Shown: positions 24,301-35,348 of the stretch, in pieces | Position numbering within the stretch: the first letter of the stretch is position 1 | Layout of the letters: each line of letters starts with the position of its first letter | Source: Telopea speciosissima | Taxonomy: Eukaryota > Streptophyta > Magnoliopsida > Proteales > Proteaceae | NCBI RefSeq assembly: GCF_018873765.1 | Contig: NC_057919.1 | Location: 69,744,984 to 69,808,983 of the forward strand | Direction: 5' to 3' | Length of the DNA stretch: 64,000 nucleotides | Translations under genes and position numbers: made by a program | The notes under the pieces: generated by a model | What the model was told of the DNA's origin: nothing | The model's database searches: none | Seen by the model: the letters and a program-made list of their open reading frames with translations, nothing else

Positions 24301-25130
24301 GTAGCAGTGTTGAGTTTAAAGTCAAATTCATACAGGCAATGATTGTACTGATCCAATGGAAAAGCCACAACATGAATCGATTTATGTGGATAAACAAAAA
24401 AGGTGATCCACTAGAGATCTTCAAGAGCATAGGATTCTTATTACTACAAATTATTTGTTTATTCTGCAATTCCCAGATCAAGCGTGTGAAATCACATAGG
24501 AATTAAAATGACTGTTTTGGAAATTTAAAAACTATACGATTAATTCTGAAATCTTCCACAGAGAGAGAGAGAGTAATTCCCAAGTACCAAAACCTAATTT
24601 CTCCTAATTCTTCCTTTTTCCTTCATAGTAGTAAGACCATATCATTATCAAAGTGATTCTCACCGATTTACTGCTGCAGATCTCCTTCACCTTCTCAATA
24701 ACTCTAGCTGCTATCATCTTGAGATCCGTCTCCACGATGGGCAAAACATCGGCAGCTCCTGCAAATATTCCAAGGCAAATTAGGGAGCAACCTCACTCCT
24801 CATGGAAACAGGAACTTAAGGTAAAATTCTCCAGTTATTAAGGAAGAAGAAAAGTCCTAGTTTGCCATCAAATCGAGAGAAGTTGGAAAATTTTAAAAAA
24901 AATGTGAGAGTTTCAGAGATGGTTACGCTACCAAGTCCAGCGAATCCGACAACGGAACTAGGAATGGGCTTGGCGTGAACAACAACTAGGTTATAAGGAG
25001 AATTGAAAGCGGAGGGAGCGAAGAAGTGATCGAGAGCCCAGTGGAGAGCGTAGAAGCTATGCTCGCTATCGTCGATTCCCACCACAATTACCGATTTCTC
25101 TGCCACCGCCGCCGCCGCCGCCGTCGCCAT
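21343..25130 (-). CDS. Universal stress protein (UspA family), tandem copy 3
   Basis: Four exons: 25130-24932, 24758-24664, 24029-23908 and 21430-21343; total 504 nt, 167 residues. Splice sites, phases and the ATP-binding signature are as in copies 1 and 2. The N-terminus reads MATAAAAAVAEKS through another triplet expansion (alanine-rich). Differences include AGLG for AGPG at the exon 1 end, KVKEICSSKS at the exon 2 end and VQKHH in exon 3. No frameshift or stop. A 19-base T run lies in intron 3 (about 21866-21884), in place of shorter sequence in the other copies. The upstream region beyond about 260 bp is replaced by MITEs, so regulation may differ from its sisters. Confidence 0.92.
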
Positions 25131-25397
25131 TGAATTATTGAATCACCGTCTGTCTCCTCTAATTTGAAGAGAAAGAAGAAAGAATTTACAGAAACGAAGT
25201 GAAGAGAAGAGAATCTGACCGAGAGACGAGAAACTCGAATACGACCATTATTGAAGCTAACGTGGTTCGTTTCTGTGGACAGGCGTCGATCCTGGGAGCC
25301 AGTTACAAACCGCGCCGTTGGGTTGTATTGGTCAAAGGCGCACAAAAAATTTAAAAAAAAGTTTAAAGATACCAAAATGCCCTTATGATGAATTTTT

Positions 25398-25526
25398 GCC
25401 TCCAAGAAAAGGGGGGTGGACCCCACCCGGGCAGTGTGTTCGGTCAGGGGGTGGAATGGCCATTTCAGCCCCCCCTATGAGAGAAACTGCACAACCGTAC
25501 TGGTCAGTGAACCTCAGGGGATAAAC
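25398..25526. mobile_element. MITE of the 'cctcaggggataaa' family, first copy
   Basis: Flanked by GATGAATTTTT at 25387-25397 and 25527-25537. The core (GGCAGTGTGTTCGGTCAGGG) is shared with the next copy and, more distantly, with 13455 and 29262. The left terminus is truncated. Confidence 0.65.
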
Positions 25527-25561
25527 GATGAATTTTTATTTCTTTTCACCGAGGGGGAATT

Positions 25562-25728
25562 TTTATCACCTGCGGTTCCCCTGCCCGGTACGGTTTCCTA
25601 GTGACTCTAATAAAAGGGGGGTGGATCCCACCGAGGCAGTGTGTTCGGTCAGGGGGTGGAATGGTTATTTCAGCCCCCTATGAGAGGAATCGCACAACCA
25701 TACTGGTCAGCAAACCTCAGGGGATAAA
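25562..25728. mobile_element. MITE of the 'cctcaggggataaa' family, second copy
   Basis: Palindromic ends TTTATCACCTGCGGTT and AACCTCAGGGGATAAA. Its centre is nearly the same as the copy about 160 bp upstream. Two insertions of one family this close suggest a preferred target or local hopping. Confidence 0.65.
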
Positions 25729-25804
25729 GGTCCAGTTGGGGGTGTTTGCACAAAAAACAAAAAAAAAATTGGGAGCTTTTATGTCATTTTATGGAATTTT
25801 GTTA

Positions 25805-26114
25805 GTCTCCAGGGAGCCCAACACGCCCAGGAGTTTGGATCTACTGCCCACATGGGGACGGGTGGGAACAGATCTGAACCTTCCATGGGGGTGTGGGACC
25901 CACCTCTAGGGTGCAGGACCCACTACCCATGGAGGGGTCAGATCTGTCCCCACTCGTCCCCATGTGGGTAGCTGATCCGGATTCCACGCCCAAGGTGTTG
26001 CCAGCCATTGGGTTGTGCCATAGACATCCCTAGACATACGCCGAGATGTGTGCGGCATAGGTCAGCCGTTGGATGCCCCCTGGCAGCACCTTGGGTGTTG
26101 GGTTCCCTGGAGAC
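25805..26114. mobile_element. 'GTCTCCAGGGAGCCCAACA' MITE, interrupted by another MITE
   Basis: The ends are GTCTCCAGGGAGCCCAACA and its inverse (TGTTGGGTTCCCTGGAGAC). An uninterrupted relative lies at 46140-46294. The insertion at 25832-25984 splits it. Confidence 0.75.
25832..25984. mobile_element. MITE nested inside the 25805-26114 MITE
   Basis: Inverted ends GGATCTACTGCCCACATGGG and GGATCAGCTACCCACATGGG (read inward). Flanked by CACGCCCAGG (25822-25831) and CACGCCCAAG (25985-25994), a 9-10-bp target duplication. Confidence 0.75.
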
Positions 26115-26231
26115 GATCCTGATCCGTAATGTATTTGGATTGGATTTGGATGGATGACGTGTACAGTGATGGACATAGTGTGAGAGATAGAGATAGAACT
26201 ACTCGGAAGAAGGCAGAACTTGTGATAGGGA

Positions 26232-26638
26232 ACTTTTTTTGTTTTTGTTTTGGGTAAAAGGAAGTTTTATTGAAGATTATTGTGTGTCAAAGCCAAAGCA
26301 TCCAAGTGACACATGTCATGAAGCCAAGGAGTGGCCAAACTATCGTGTACAACACCAACAAGGCCTTCCGGGATAGGGAATTAGCTACAATGTTTCATTC
26401 CCTATTAACACGAGAAAAAGAGACAGCGGCAAAGGTCGACATCAACTGCCTGATATCAAGTATGAGGCTCGAAATGTCCATATGAACCATCCTGTTTGGA
26501 TTGTTAATGCATATTTGATGAGATCTCTGTTGTCTGATTCCACTTGGATGTTATCTATGCAATCAACAATAGAGTGAAGAAGAGCTGTACCGATTGCTAT
26601 TGCTTCTCCAACCAAGATCGAGGAAAAGAAAGTTGTGT
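26232..26638 (-). pseudogene. LINE 3' end with RNase H remnant (minus strand)
   Basis: Read on the minus strand, GEAIAIGTALLHSIVDC and QVESDNRDL match the middle of the plant LINE RNase H domain (catalytic Glu and Asp). The 3' end is an A-rich tail (T-rich on the plus strand at 26230-26250). Several stops make it dead. The 5' end is truncated, as is usual for LINEs. Confidence 0.6.
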
Positions 26639-27018
26639 TGGAATTTTATTTCTAATATAATTCTATGTGGACCTAATTAAATCCCTAAGTCAGGCTAATT
26701 AGAGTTGTGGTCTAATAAAGATGGTCATTGAGTGGTTTTAGGAGTCTTATGTGTACTGGTTTTGGTGTGGGCATTTAGATTCTTATTGGGATTATGATGA
26801 GTGAGATCCTATAGAAATTACTATATAAAAAGAGCTAGGTCCCCCCTCTAGCCCAGTACAATTAAATATTCTCAATCTCTGTTGAAGAATGCATTCTGAA
26901 AAGAGAGGGAGATATTCAGTGTTCATCATCCCTGTGCATAAGGTATTCTCATCAAGCCAGTTATCTTTGGGAATAAAAGGAAAGCACCTTGGTCTTTGAT
27001 CTTTATTTTCCGCTGCAA
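26637..27018 (+). mobile_element. Possible solo LTR (copia-like)
   Basis: Starts TGTTGGAATTTTATTTC, contains a TATA-like 'ctatataaaaagagc' near 26822 and ends with 'tttattttccgctgca', a layout usual for Ty1/copia LTRs. No matching target duplication or second LTR was found, so the call is tentative. Confidence 0.35.
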
Positions 27019-27049
27019 TTATCATCACTATGGATTCGAAACAAGATTA

Positions 27050-27990
27050 GTGGTTCTATCTCTGATTCTCTATTATTTGTTTAGTTGTGTTCTTGAACGA
27101 AAGGCAAAAGCGGTTAATGTGGTGGACATTTGGAAACCTCTAGTGGTTATCGTCTGCGAACAGATTTGGGGAGAACGAAATAGAAGAAAGTTTGATAACC
27201 GCTGCCTCTCTCCTGAACACATTGTGCAGAGATGCATCATGAAAATAAAGGACTGTTCAACCATCAAAGAAATCCAAGTTTCTTCAGTCAATGATCTAAT
27301 GAAAGCCAAGCTTTTCAAGGTAGCCATTGCAGCTCCAACTCCTAAAAGGATTTTTCAGGTACTTTGGACCCCACCACCAATGGGATGGCTGAAGCTGAAC
27401 ATCGACGGTTCCTCGTTTGGTAATCCTGGTTTCACAGTGGCAGGGGAAGTTCTTAGAAACCATTTGGGGATTACTCGAAGATGCTTCTCTTCTTTCTAAG
27501 GTATTGGCACCAACTTCCAAGCTGAGATGGCAGCCTTCTTCATAGGCGTTAAAGAAGCAAATGATCTTCAGGTGGAGCAGCTTTGGATTGAATGCGATTC
27601 GGCTTCAGTAGTCACATGTGTACTATCTACAAAGTTTCCTTGGTCTTTCCTGCAAAATTGGTGGAATATAGGAGATTATCTCTCTTCTATTCAATGGCGT
27701 ATCACCCATTGTTACAGAGAAGGCAATACCCCGGCGGATGCCCTTGCCAACAGGGCAGCAAGATGTCGCAACTCTGAGAAGTGGAATGAAGCTCCAGGAT
27801 TCATTGCACATTCCATTAGTTGGGAAGCATCGGGCGGACCCCACTATCGGTTCTGCTAACTTTTGTTTTGAATCTTGATTCAGGCTTGTTGAGTTTTAGT
27901 GGCTCAACAGCTTGCTGGCTTTGTACATATCTTCATATCTTTTATTCTTAATATATAATTGCTGACCTTTAGCAAAAAAAAAAAAATCGA
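27050..27990 (+). pseudogene. LINE C-terminal RNase H pseudogene with A tail
   Basis: The same reading frame runs from about 27000 to 27859 with one in-frame stop (TAA 27497-27499). It has the LINE linker (IWGERNRRKFDN) and an RNase H domain with all four acidic positions visible: NIDGSSFGNPG, QAEMAAF, IECDSASVV and NTPADALAN. The tail is an A run at 27974-27986. No reverse transcriptase domain is present, so it is a 5'-truncated copy. The single stop and intact catalytic residues suggest a fairly recent insertion. Confidence 0.75.
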
Positions 27991-28044
27991 GGGTGGTTAC
28001 CAATGATTAACTAGGCAGCAAGAAGGAGGTTGTCAGACCTGTGT

Positions 28045-29255
28045 CGGGGACTTGGTATCATTTTGATTCATGACAATCAAGATCTATAGTCTAATCTTGT
28101 GGTTATTGCTGGTGATGGAGTCCACACCATGGTTTTAAAAATGGGTATTAAAATGGATCTATGGGGCTTATCCGTATCGGTATCAGCCTTGCCCGATATT
28201 GAATACCTGTTTGATTATGTGTCGGAGGAATAATTCTAATTGAAGGAAAATTTGTTCCGATTTGACTTGATATGGGTATTGGTATTGATCGAGATTGCTA
28301 CTGATCTCGATACTGTTTATTAAAAAAAACATGATTCTTATGATGGTTTTAAATATTGGGATCGGTATATTGATACATATTGATCGTATTGAGCCGTATT
28401 GAATGATTTTGCCTTTACTTATATCAGAAAATTTTGATTTTTAGACAACTTTCCCATTATACCAAACCGTTTCACCGATATGGTTTCAGTCAAATATCAA
28501 TATCTGATATTTAAAACCATGATTTAGATCCCTTAAACAAGGTGGCCAAATTGAGAAAATTTTACAATAACACTATCAAATTCCATTAATATGAAATGAT
28601 AGTTTTGTAATTTTATGAAAGATAGTAAATTGAAATGTTCTCAATATGAGATGGAATCTTTCACGTTAAATCAATTGGGAGCACAGAAGGAGATTCATGT
28701 CATGGAGGAGAGAGAGTGTGAGAAGATCCATGATACCCGTAGCTTATAGATCATTTTCCATTTTGTATAGAACTTCAAATTCATCTTTTATTCACTTATC
28801 ATATTAAATAAAAGCCTAAACAATGACTAGGTTGAGACATATATTTTGACCCTATGGGCAGATCAAGGTTGGAAATTTTTCTGGCCTTAAGTCAAGGTCA
28901 GATCGGGCTAGGGTTGAGGCCGCAAGCTAAGCCCAGCCCAGCCTGACTCTAACTTAGGATCAAGGTTGGATTTTTCAAGCCTCGAGTCAGACCGGACCGG
29001 ACCTGAACCAATTAAAGAGACTTAGGGTTGGACTGAGGTTTTAAAAAGCCCGACCCAACCCAACCTTGTTGCAGCCCTAATATGAATTAAAATCAGACCA
29101 TTGAGTTGAACAAGCAAAGTGATTCTCCATCATATGATGAAATAAAATATCATCAGAGGCAATCCAAATCGAAACCCAAATGTGACCTTAAAATAGACTT
29201 GGGTTGAGGCCAGCCTCCTAAAACATTGGGGTCAATAAAAATAAGCCCAAAATCA
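28045..29255. other. Unit 3 upstream flank, resumed after insertions
   Basis: Matches 4917-6250 of unit 1 and 11895-12960 of unit 2, starting 'ttggtatcattttgattcatg'. No coding region. It lacks the 5802 MITE. Confidence 0.7.
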
Positions 29256-29261
29256 GGGAAA

Positions 29262-29430
29262 ATTATCACCTCCAGTTTGCTGACCGGCCCAGTTCCTCAG
29301 TTCCTCTAATAGGGGGATGATGGACCCCACCCGGGTAGGGTGTTTGGGCATGGGTAGAGAGGTCATTTCAGCCCCCCTTTGTTAGAGGAACTGGGGAACT
29401 GGGCCGGTCAGCAAACTGGAGGTGATAAAG
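29262..29430. mobile_element. Palindromic MITE of the 'ctggaggtgata' family
   Basis: Ends TTATCACCTCCAGTTTGCTG and CAGCAAACTGGAGGTGATAA are exact inverses. The whole ~170 bp is a near-perfect palindrome, related to 13455-13640. Confidence 0.8.
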
Positions 29431-29902
29431 ATCCCAAAATCAGGCTATCATGGTGTACATGCAGCCATAGTTATCAACCAAGTGATGTCAAACCTAGATC
29501 CCCTATCACTATGTGAAGCGTTCACGTATTGTTTTATGATGACACATGTCTTTTTGCTTTCATAAATGTCCTTCTAAGCACTCTTAGTGACAATATGGAA
29601 GGGCAATTATGAAAGTAAAAAGACAAGTGTCATCACCAAACTTTTCATGAACATCATGAAATCATACGTGAAGCGTTCATGTACAAGTAGACCAAGGTAT
29701 CGGAAGAGCTTCCTAGACGGTCTCCTAGTTTTTTCCCTATGAATAGGGGATGCGGCAGTTCTAATGGTTGGGCAGGTAGGATCCAATCTAGATTGATCTC
29801 TTGTCAGATTTTATTGCTATATATATATATATATATTTGTGAAATTTTGTTGCAAACTGTAATCATCCCAGGATTGAAGGCACGTCCACGTACACATGGA
29901 CC
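29431..29902. other. Non-genic stretch with TA microsatellite
   Basis: Nothing recognised apart from a TA run at 29818-29837 and an inverted pair of 'acgtgaagcgttc'-like motifs at 29512-29670 that may be an old MITE. Confidence 0.5.
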
Positions 29903-30080
29903 CTGATCCTCTACTGCCGAGCTGCCCGGTAGGACTATATTGCTAAGACACAGCAAGGCGATAAATGACCGCCTTACCCCCACTCGGGCAAGGCGTTCGG
30001 ACAGGGGTAAGGCAATCATTCCCCGCCTTGTTGTGTCTTGGCATTAGGGCCCTGCCGGGCAACTCGACAATAGAGGATCC
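29903..30080. mobile_element. Palindromic MITE ('ggatcctcta' ends)
   Basis: GATCCTCTACTGCCGAGCTG at the left pairs with GGATCCTCTATTGTCGAGTTG in reverse at the right. The centre contains paired 'aaggcg' and 'cgcctt' motifs. Confidence 0.75.
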
Positions 30081-30580
30081 AAATTGATGTACGCACACGA
30101 CCATGCATAAAAATTTGTCTTTTTTTTTTTTTATCTCACCCGTGAAAAACTTATCAAGGTTTAGATTTGACATGTTAGTAGAGACCCTTGTCTTGCTATT
30201 TACAAAAATTTGAGTTCGAGTTGCTGCTCTTTGATATAAGGCTATATATAGAAAGGCCTTCCAATATGAAACATGTAGGAAGCTAAGGCAAAAAAAAAAA
30301 TTTGTGATGCATGTGTTTGTACATTCTTTGCTTTTCTTGTTCCATTTATATATCACCATCACTAGGTTGCTAAATTGGAATATCTTCAAAAGATATTGTG
30401 ATGATGTGTTTATCCAATAAGAAAAGTGTTAGTTATAATGCTTGTGCTTAGTGCTTATAGTTTACTACTTTAGCTATTTTTTATAGACCTAGTTTTTATA
30501 AAATTAAGGAAGCAGAATCTCCTTAACGGGCACCTATACATGTGTTTGTAAATCCTTTCTTTTGTTTGTACTATTAAATT

Positions 30581-31113
30581 ATTTTTTTTGGTAAAAGAAA
30601 ATTTATTGGTGATTGTGCGTGGGGCGCATGGTATCACAATTACAAAATTGGACAATTCATGGAGAGGAAACAGGTCATGTTGTCATACACACTAATGACA
30701 AGGTTTTCTGGGCCAAGGCGTCAACTACATTGTTGGCGGACCTTGGGATCTGAGTCAGACTGCAACTATGAAAGTGAGTGGTTAGTTGTTGTATGTCTTG
30801 GACTAAAGGGCGAACGTCCACTGGTGCATGAGAGCTTGGGCTGGTTATGTAGTTAATCAGGTCTTGGTAATTTGTTTCAACTAGAAGATCATCAACACAG
30901 TCGGCGATTGCCTGAAGGATGCCTGACCGAACCGCGATAGCCTCCCCTTGCAGAATATTGGCGAAGTGGATGGGCTCAGAAACGGATTGAGAAGGAATGC
31001 CAGCAGAGTTTCTGATGACAAAACCAATACCTGCAGAAGTTCTATTGGCCAATAACGATGCATCACAGTTTAGTTTGGGGAAACCGTGTGGAGGAGTCTA
31101 GAGTTTCTTTTTC
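30581..31113 (-). pseudogene. 5'-truncated LINE with RNase H remnant
   Basis: Bounded by a 15-bp target duplication TTGTACTATTAAATT (30566-30580 and 31114-31128). The minus-strand frame 31052-30675 reads like plant LINE RNase H (GIGFVIRNSAG, LQGEAIAVRSG, LVETNYQDLI, NNVVDALAQ); the usual ESD is replaced by ETN, so one catalytic Asp is lost. The A tail is at the left end. Confidence 0.85.
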
Positions 31114-31186
31114 TTGTACTATTAAATTGACATATCTTTAAATATATTGTGATGATGTGTTTATCCAATAAGAAAAGTGTTAGTTA

Positions 31187-31415
31187 ACCCCAAGGGGCAG
31201 CGTAGTTGGCAAGGGACAAGGCCTAAGGAAGTTGAAGGTCCTGAGTTCGACTCCACCTCTCCCTTTGGGGCCACCCGCCTGAGAGAAAACTCCCTAGTGA
31301 ACATGAAGGCCCCATTGCCCTAGTATCTCCGAGTTCATGTGTGTTGCGGGGTCGTGTATGATCCCTAAGGGAATTAGTTGGCCAAAGGCCGGATACCTCC
31401 AATTCATAAAAAAAA
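31187..31415 (+). mobile_element. tRNA-derived SINE
   Basis: About 229 bp with box A-like GCGTAGTTGGCAAG and box B GAGTTCGACTCC, ending in an A run. Flanked by AAAAGTGTTAGTTA at 31173-31186 and 31416-31429, a 14-bp target duplication lying inside a subrepeat. Confidence 0.85.
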
Positions 31416-31850
31416 AAAAGTGTTAGTTATAATGTTTGTGTTTAGTGCAGAAAGCTTACTACTTTAGCTATTTTTTATGGACATAATCTTTATAACACAG
31501 ACATTAAGGAATGAATGAATCTCCTTAATGGGCACATAGATCTACCAATAAGAAAAGTGCTAGTTATAATGCTTGTGTTTAATGCTTAAGGTGTATTACG
31601 TTAGCTATTTTTTATATACCTTGTTTTTATAACATGGACATTAAGGGATTTCCTTAACAGGCGCTTGTACATGTGTTTGTATATCCTTTTTTTTTCTTGT
31701 ACATTGTATCTCTTTCACTTGATAAATTGGAATATCTTTAAAGATAATGTGATGACGTGTTCTATCCAATAAGAAAAGTGCTGGTTATAATGCTTGTGTT
31801 TAGTGCTGAAAGCTAGTTTAGTACTTTAGCTATTTTTTATGAGGGGAAAA

Positions 31851-32315
31851 GAAAGCTACTTGGTCGAGTGGCCCACGTGGTTGCTACACCTAGACATAGA
31901 AGTGCACGAAAAAATTGCGGTGCCCACATGAAAAAAGCCAAAAATTCCGCCAAGAGTGATGCTTGAGTGTGCACGCCCATTGGTCAGCACGTGCGTGCAG
32001 GCTGTAGAGGCTCAGGCAGTGATATGTTTCCCTTTTTATGGACATAGTCTTATAACACAAAGATTAAGGAAAGAATCTCCTTAAGGGGCTCCTAGATCAG
32101 TCATATGATAAGTTGGATCGAACTGAAATATTGTGGACAAGTAGACCACAAGGTCTCCTTCTCACATGTCAAGTTGCAGCCCAAACAAAAATTTGCCAAA
32201 TGATAGAGCAAAATATTAAAAAATTAGGAGAAATCCAGTAATAGTTAGAGTACTTATACGTGCTTATGGACCTACACAAAAAGTTATGTCATTAGATGGG
32301 AGAGTAAACAATTTA
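31851..32315. repeat. Tandem duplication unit 4, truncated
   Basis: Matches 6720-7115 of unit 2 and 20401-20830 of unit 3 ('aagattaaggaaagaatctcc'; 'ggagaaatccag'). Similarity stops near 'cattagatgggagagtaaac', before any USP exon, and marks the right edge of the duplicated block. Confidence 0.75.
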
Positions 32316-33978
32316 AATTTGTGGCTGAAATTTGATACATCCTATTCTAGGCCTTGCCTAGAAATCCAGTTGTTAGATTTGCCAAATCATTTATTCCGGT
32401 GACAAAACTAGATGCCTTAGTTAAGAAGATTCTTTTTTAAATTTGATCGTATAGGAAAATAAATTGAAAAGTGGCATAGAGAAACGCACCAATGAAATGT
32501 GCTGGAACAAATTAGTACATAAGAGGGCAATGAGATTATTTCATGAGAGAGAGAGAGAGAGAGAGAGAGAACCCTCCCCGGGCAGCTTTGAGAACCTATT
32601 CCGATTATTTTTATATAGATCGAATTTTCCTTTACCCACCATGAGTATTGGTGATTGGGATTACAATAGGGAAGGATAGTTTTGCGTTATCAATAAGGGG
32701 TGAGAATGTAATGATGATCCAAGTGTCTAATCACATGTCCCCAATGGGATTTTCACCCGTATCATATGGAGAATAGTTCTCTAGTCAGCGGAATAGAGAT
32801 GGGAAACAAGGTCTCAGGTCTGGTGCTCCAGACACTGAATATGGAATAAAACCCCACTAGAGGAAGTGTCCAAACTACCCATGTCCATAGACCAACATGG
32901 TCCGTCAGATCAGAGAATCTCTCCCCTTTTTATATTATATATTTTTATCAATCAAAACCAACCTGGCTCAGCTCAGCCAATCCAATCAAGGTCAATCAAA
33001 AATGAGGTTGAGCTCGATAAAGTTGGGCCTACACTATGATATCCCAACCTTATCTCGGGCTGGGTTGGGCTGCATTGAACTAAGAAGAACCTAGGGTTGG
33101 ATTGGGGTTTTAAAAAACCACACCTTTCAAGTTACACCCTAAGTGCTAGCCTATCCTCTCTTGGATTAATTTTCTCTGCAGTGTGGGTATCTGGTGGTGT
33201 CTACAGTGCGGCCTTGGGAGCTTGACATGTGGAAGAAGCTTCATCCAATGGTGCAAGCTCGATGCAAAACCTTTTTTTTTTCTTCTTCTTCTTGAGCTCG
33301 GCATCGTTGGAGCTCTCAGACCTGCACTACAGTGCACCACTAGATTAAGATACTGTAGAAGATTTATTTCACCCCTCCTTTGACGTACGTCTTAGACAAC
33401 CTTTCCCATAAATTAAACATTAACGTGGTTGCCTGTATATATCTAAAGACCATGGGATTGTATCACTATGCATGCATGGCATAATATAATCATAAATCAC
33501 CAACCCATGCATCCACCCTCCCATATTGAATGTACTGCTTCGTCGTCTTTGATTAATCCACTCCAGCACTTTTCCATGTCCGTCGTCTTCTCCCACCACT
33601 GGTTTATTTATTAATTCATTGAATGTAGTCACGATTTGTAACAATGCGTGGTGGATGTTCCACTCTCAACGGCCCAAGTCAGTGTAAACTGGGACCACGA
33701 AAAACAATTTATCTATCTCCAAATCATTTTTTATGTATTCTACATAAAATTCTAAGTCGCAATCATAAATATTCTTGATCCAGTGGAAAAAAAACCCTTT
33801 TATAATCGAAATAATTAAACAATTTCTAAAGACATATTAATTACATGGGAAATAGTTTCCACCCTTGTGAGTAGGATGGACTATTACTTAATGGGGACAC
33901 TCTGTCTTTTCCACATGGATGAGCGTTTTGGTTTGAAACTCTGAATGGGTTTGTTACAATCCCATATCATCTTAGAAT
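32316..33978. other. Intergenic, no gene
   Basis: Only simple features: a GA microsatellite at 32545-32571 and a loose inverted pair around 33180-33340 ('catccaatggtgcaagctcg') reminiscent of the one at 47660-47720. No supported coding region on either strand. Confidence 0.55.
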
Positions 33979-33980
33979 CG

Positions 33981-34393
33981 TTATCCTCTTCTGTTACAGA
34001 ACGATGTTGTAACGCATCGTACTGTGCTGCAGAAGCCATGTGGTATAGTGGGCTTCACATGGTACACATGATCTTTGCAGCTAGGGTTGTAAACGGATCG
34101 GATTCGGCTCGGATAGTGTTATATCCGCATCCGCATCCGATTAGCTATTAGATGGATTCAGATAGTGCTAAACGGATACGGACACGGATATGGATCGGAT
34201 ATTTTATTCGTTTACATGTAAATATAGCTTTTCGGATAGCTATAGCCTATCCGTATCTGCATCCGTTTAGCTTTCGGACATATTCGGATAGTGCTAAACG
34301 GATACGGAAACAGATTTTGGCTATTTATTTACACCCCTATCTGTAACCGTCGCACGATGCATTACAGCACCGTGCTGTAACAGGAGAGGATAA
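33981..34393. mobile_element. Palindromic MITE ('ttatcctctnctgttacag'), host of a second MITE
   Basis: TTATCCTCTTCTGTTACAG at the left pairs with TTATCCTCTCCTGTTACAG in reverse at the right. Inner arms carry 'gcatcgtactgtgctg' and its inverse. It is split by the element at about 34085-34358. Confidence 0.7.
34085..34358. mobile_element. hAT-like MITE (GGGGTGTAAA ends), nested
   Basis: Reverse-complement relative of 5802-6043, with the same 'tagcactatccga' internal repeats and ends AGGGTTGTAAACGG and TTTACACCCCT. It sits inside the 33981-34393 palindrome. Confidence 0.75.
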
Positions 34394-34399
34394 AAATTG

Positions 34400-35345
34400 A
34401 TCACCTTATCAGGTTGATTTCATATTGGTTACTGTTGTGGCGAGATCCGACCTGCAATCCAATTAAGGTGTATATAATCTTAGTCTAATATTATATATAT
34501 GCTCACTTTCCATTATTAGACTGAACTAGCCAACTGTACAACAATCAATACTTATTAATGCGATTTTAAAAAATAAAAAAAAGGTAACTATGCTAACCCA
34601 TCCAAAAAAGGAAACCTTACGGACAAGACGAAACAGTATTTCTCATTCACTCCTATTAAGCCTAGAGGTATAAGACGTAAACTATTTCTAAAGTACAAAA
34701 CTTGACTTATAAATGAAGATCGGCTGTCAACGTCGTAATCTTATCTTAATTTATGTCTATCATCATCATCATCATCTTCTTCTTCTTGGATCATTCTTTG
34801 GATCGATCCCATCTATATGTTTTCGTAAACAACAAGGCATCTTAACACAAACCCACTCATGCTTCTGGTTTTGTAATGGGAAAGCCTAGAACACTTACTT
34901 TTCCTATCTCGACGTAGGACATAAGAGACTTCCCTGAATGTTCACATACGTGAGTGTACGTGAACGATTCATAGTCGTTCAGATGGAACATTCTCACATA
35001 ATAAATTCCATCTGAATGATTATGAGTTGTTCACGTATACTCACGTACGTGAACATTCCCTGCACTATGTATACATGACTCTTTTGAAACCAAACCAGCA
35101 AGTTTAGTCCGTGCAGGTTACTGCAATACTTGAGGAAGAAGAAATGAACTTGAAGTCTCTCTCTCTCTCTTATTGTCCTAGTCAATACCCTTTTGGGTCA
35201 ATCTTCCCGATCTAGACGTTCTTTTATGTGTATCTCTCATTGGCTCCACCCTTTCCCTTATTAATGTCGACCTTATCTCTTTTTAGTGTTAGCACAGCTT
35301 AGGAATATCTTTACCATAGAGTTTACACTTCACATAGTATCTATC
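34400..35345. other. Intergenic, no gene
   Basis: AT-rich. A short inverted repeat around 34940-35060 ('cacgtacgtgaacattc') may be a decayed MITE. A CT run lies at 35154-35169. Nothing else seen. Confidence 0.5.
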
Positions 35346-35348
35346 TAA

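Larger units (their letters stand above)
20401..31850. repeat. Tandem duplication unit 3
   Basis: Begins with GGTCAAATGGCCTATGTGG, matching 6726 and 31862. It contains the third USP gene and then a long upstream flank interrupted by MITEs, LINE pieces and an LTR-like piece (25398-27990). The unit flank resumes at about 28045 and ends in ~222-bp subrepeats. Confidence 0.85.
30300..31850. repeat. ~222-bp tandem subrepeats of unit 3, with two insertions
   Basis: The 'caataagaaaagtg' anchor occurs at 30415, 31166, 31546 and 31767. Subtracting the LINE at 30581-31113 and the SINE at 31187-31415 brings the spacing back to roughly one subrepeat, except for one shortened copy. This array is longer than in units 1 and 2. 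Confidence 0.75.

Noticed and set aside
32545..32571. GA tract as a promoter element
   Set aside because: No gene lies downstream on either strand; treated as a simple microsatellite.
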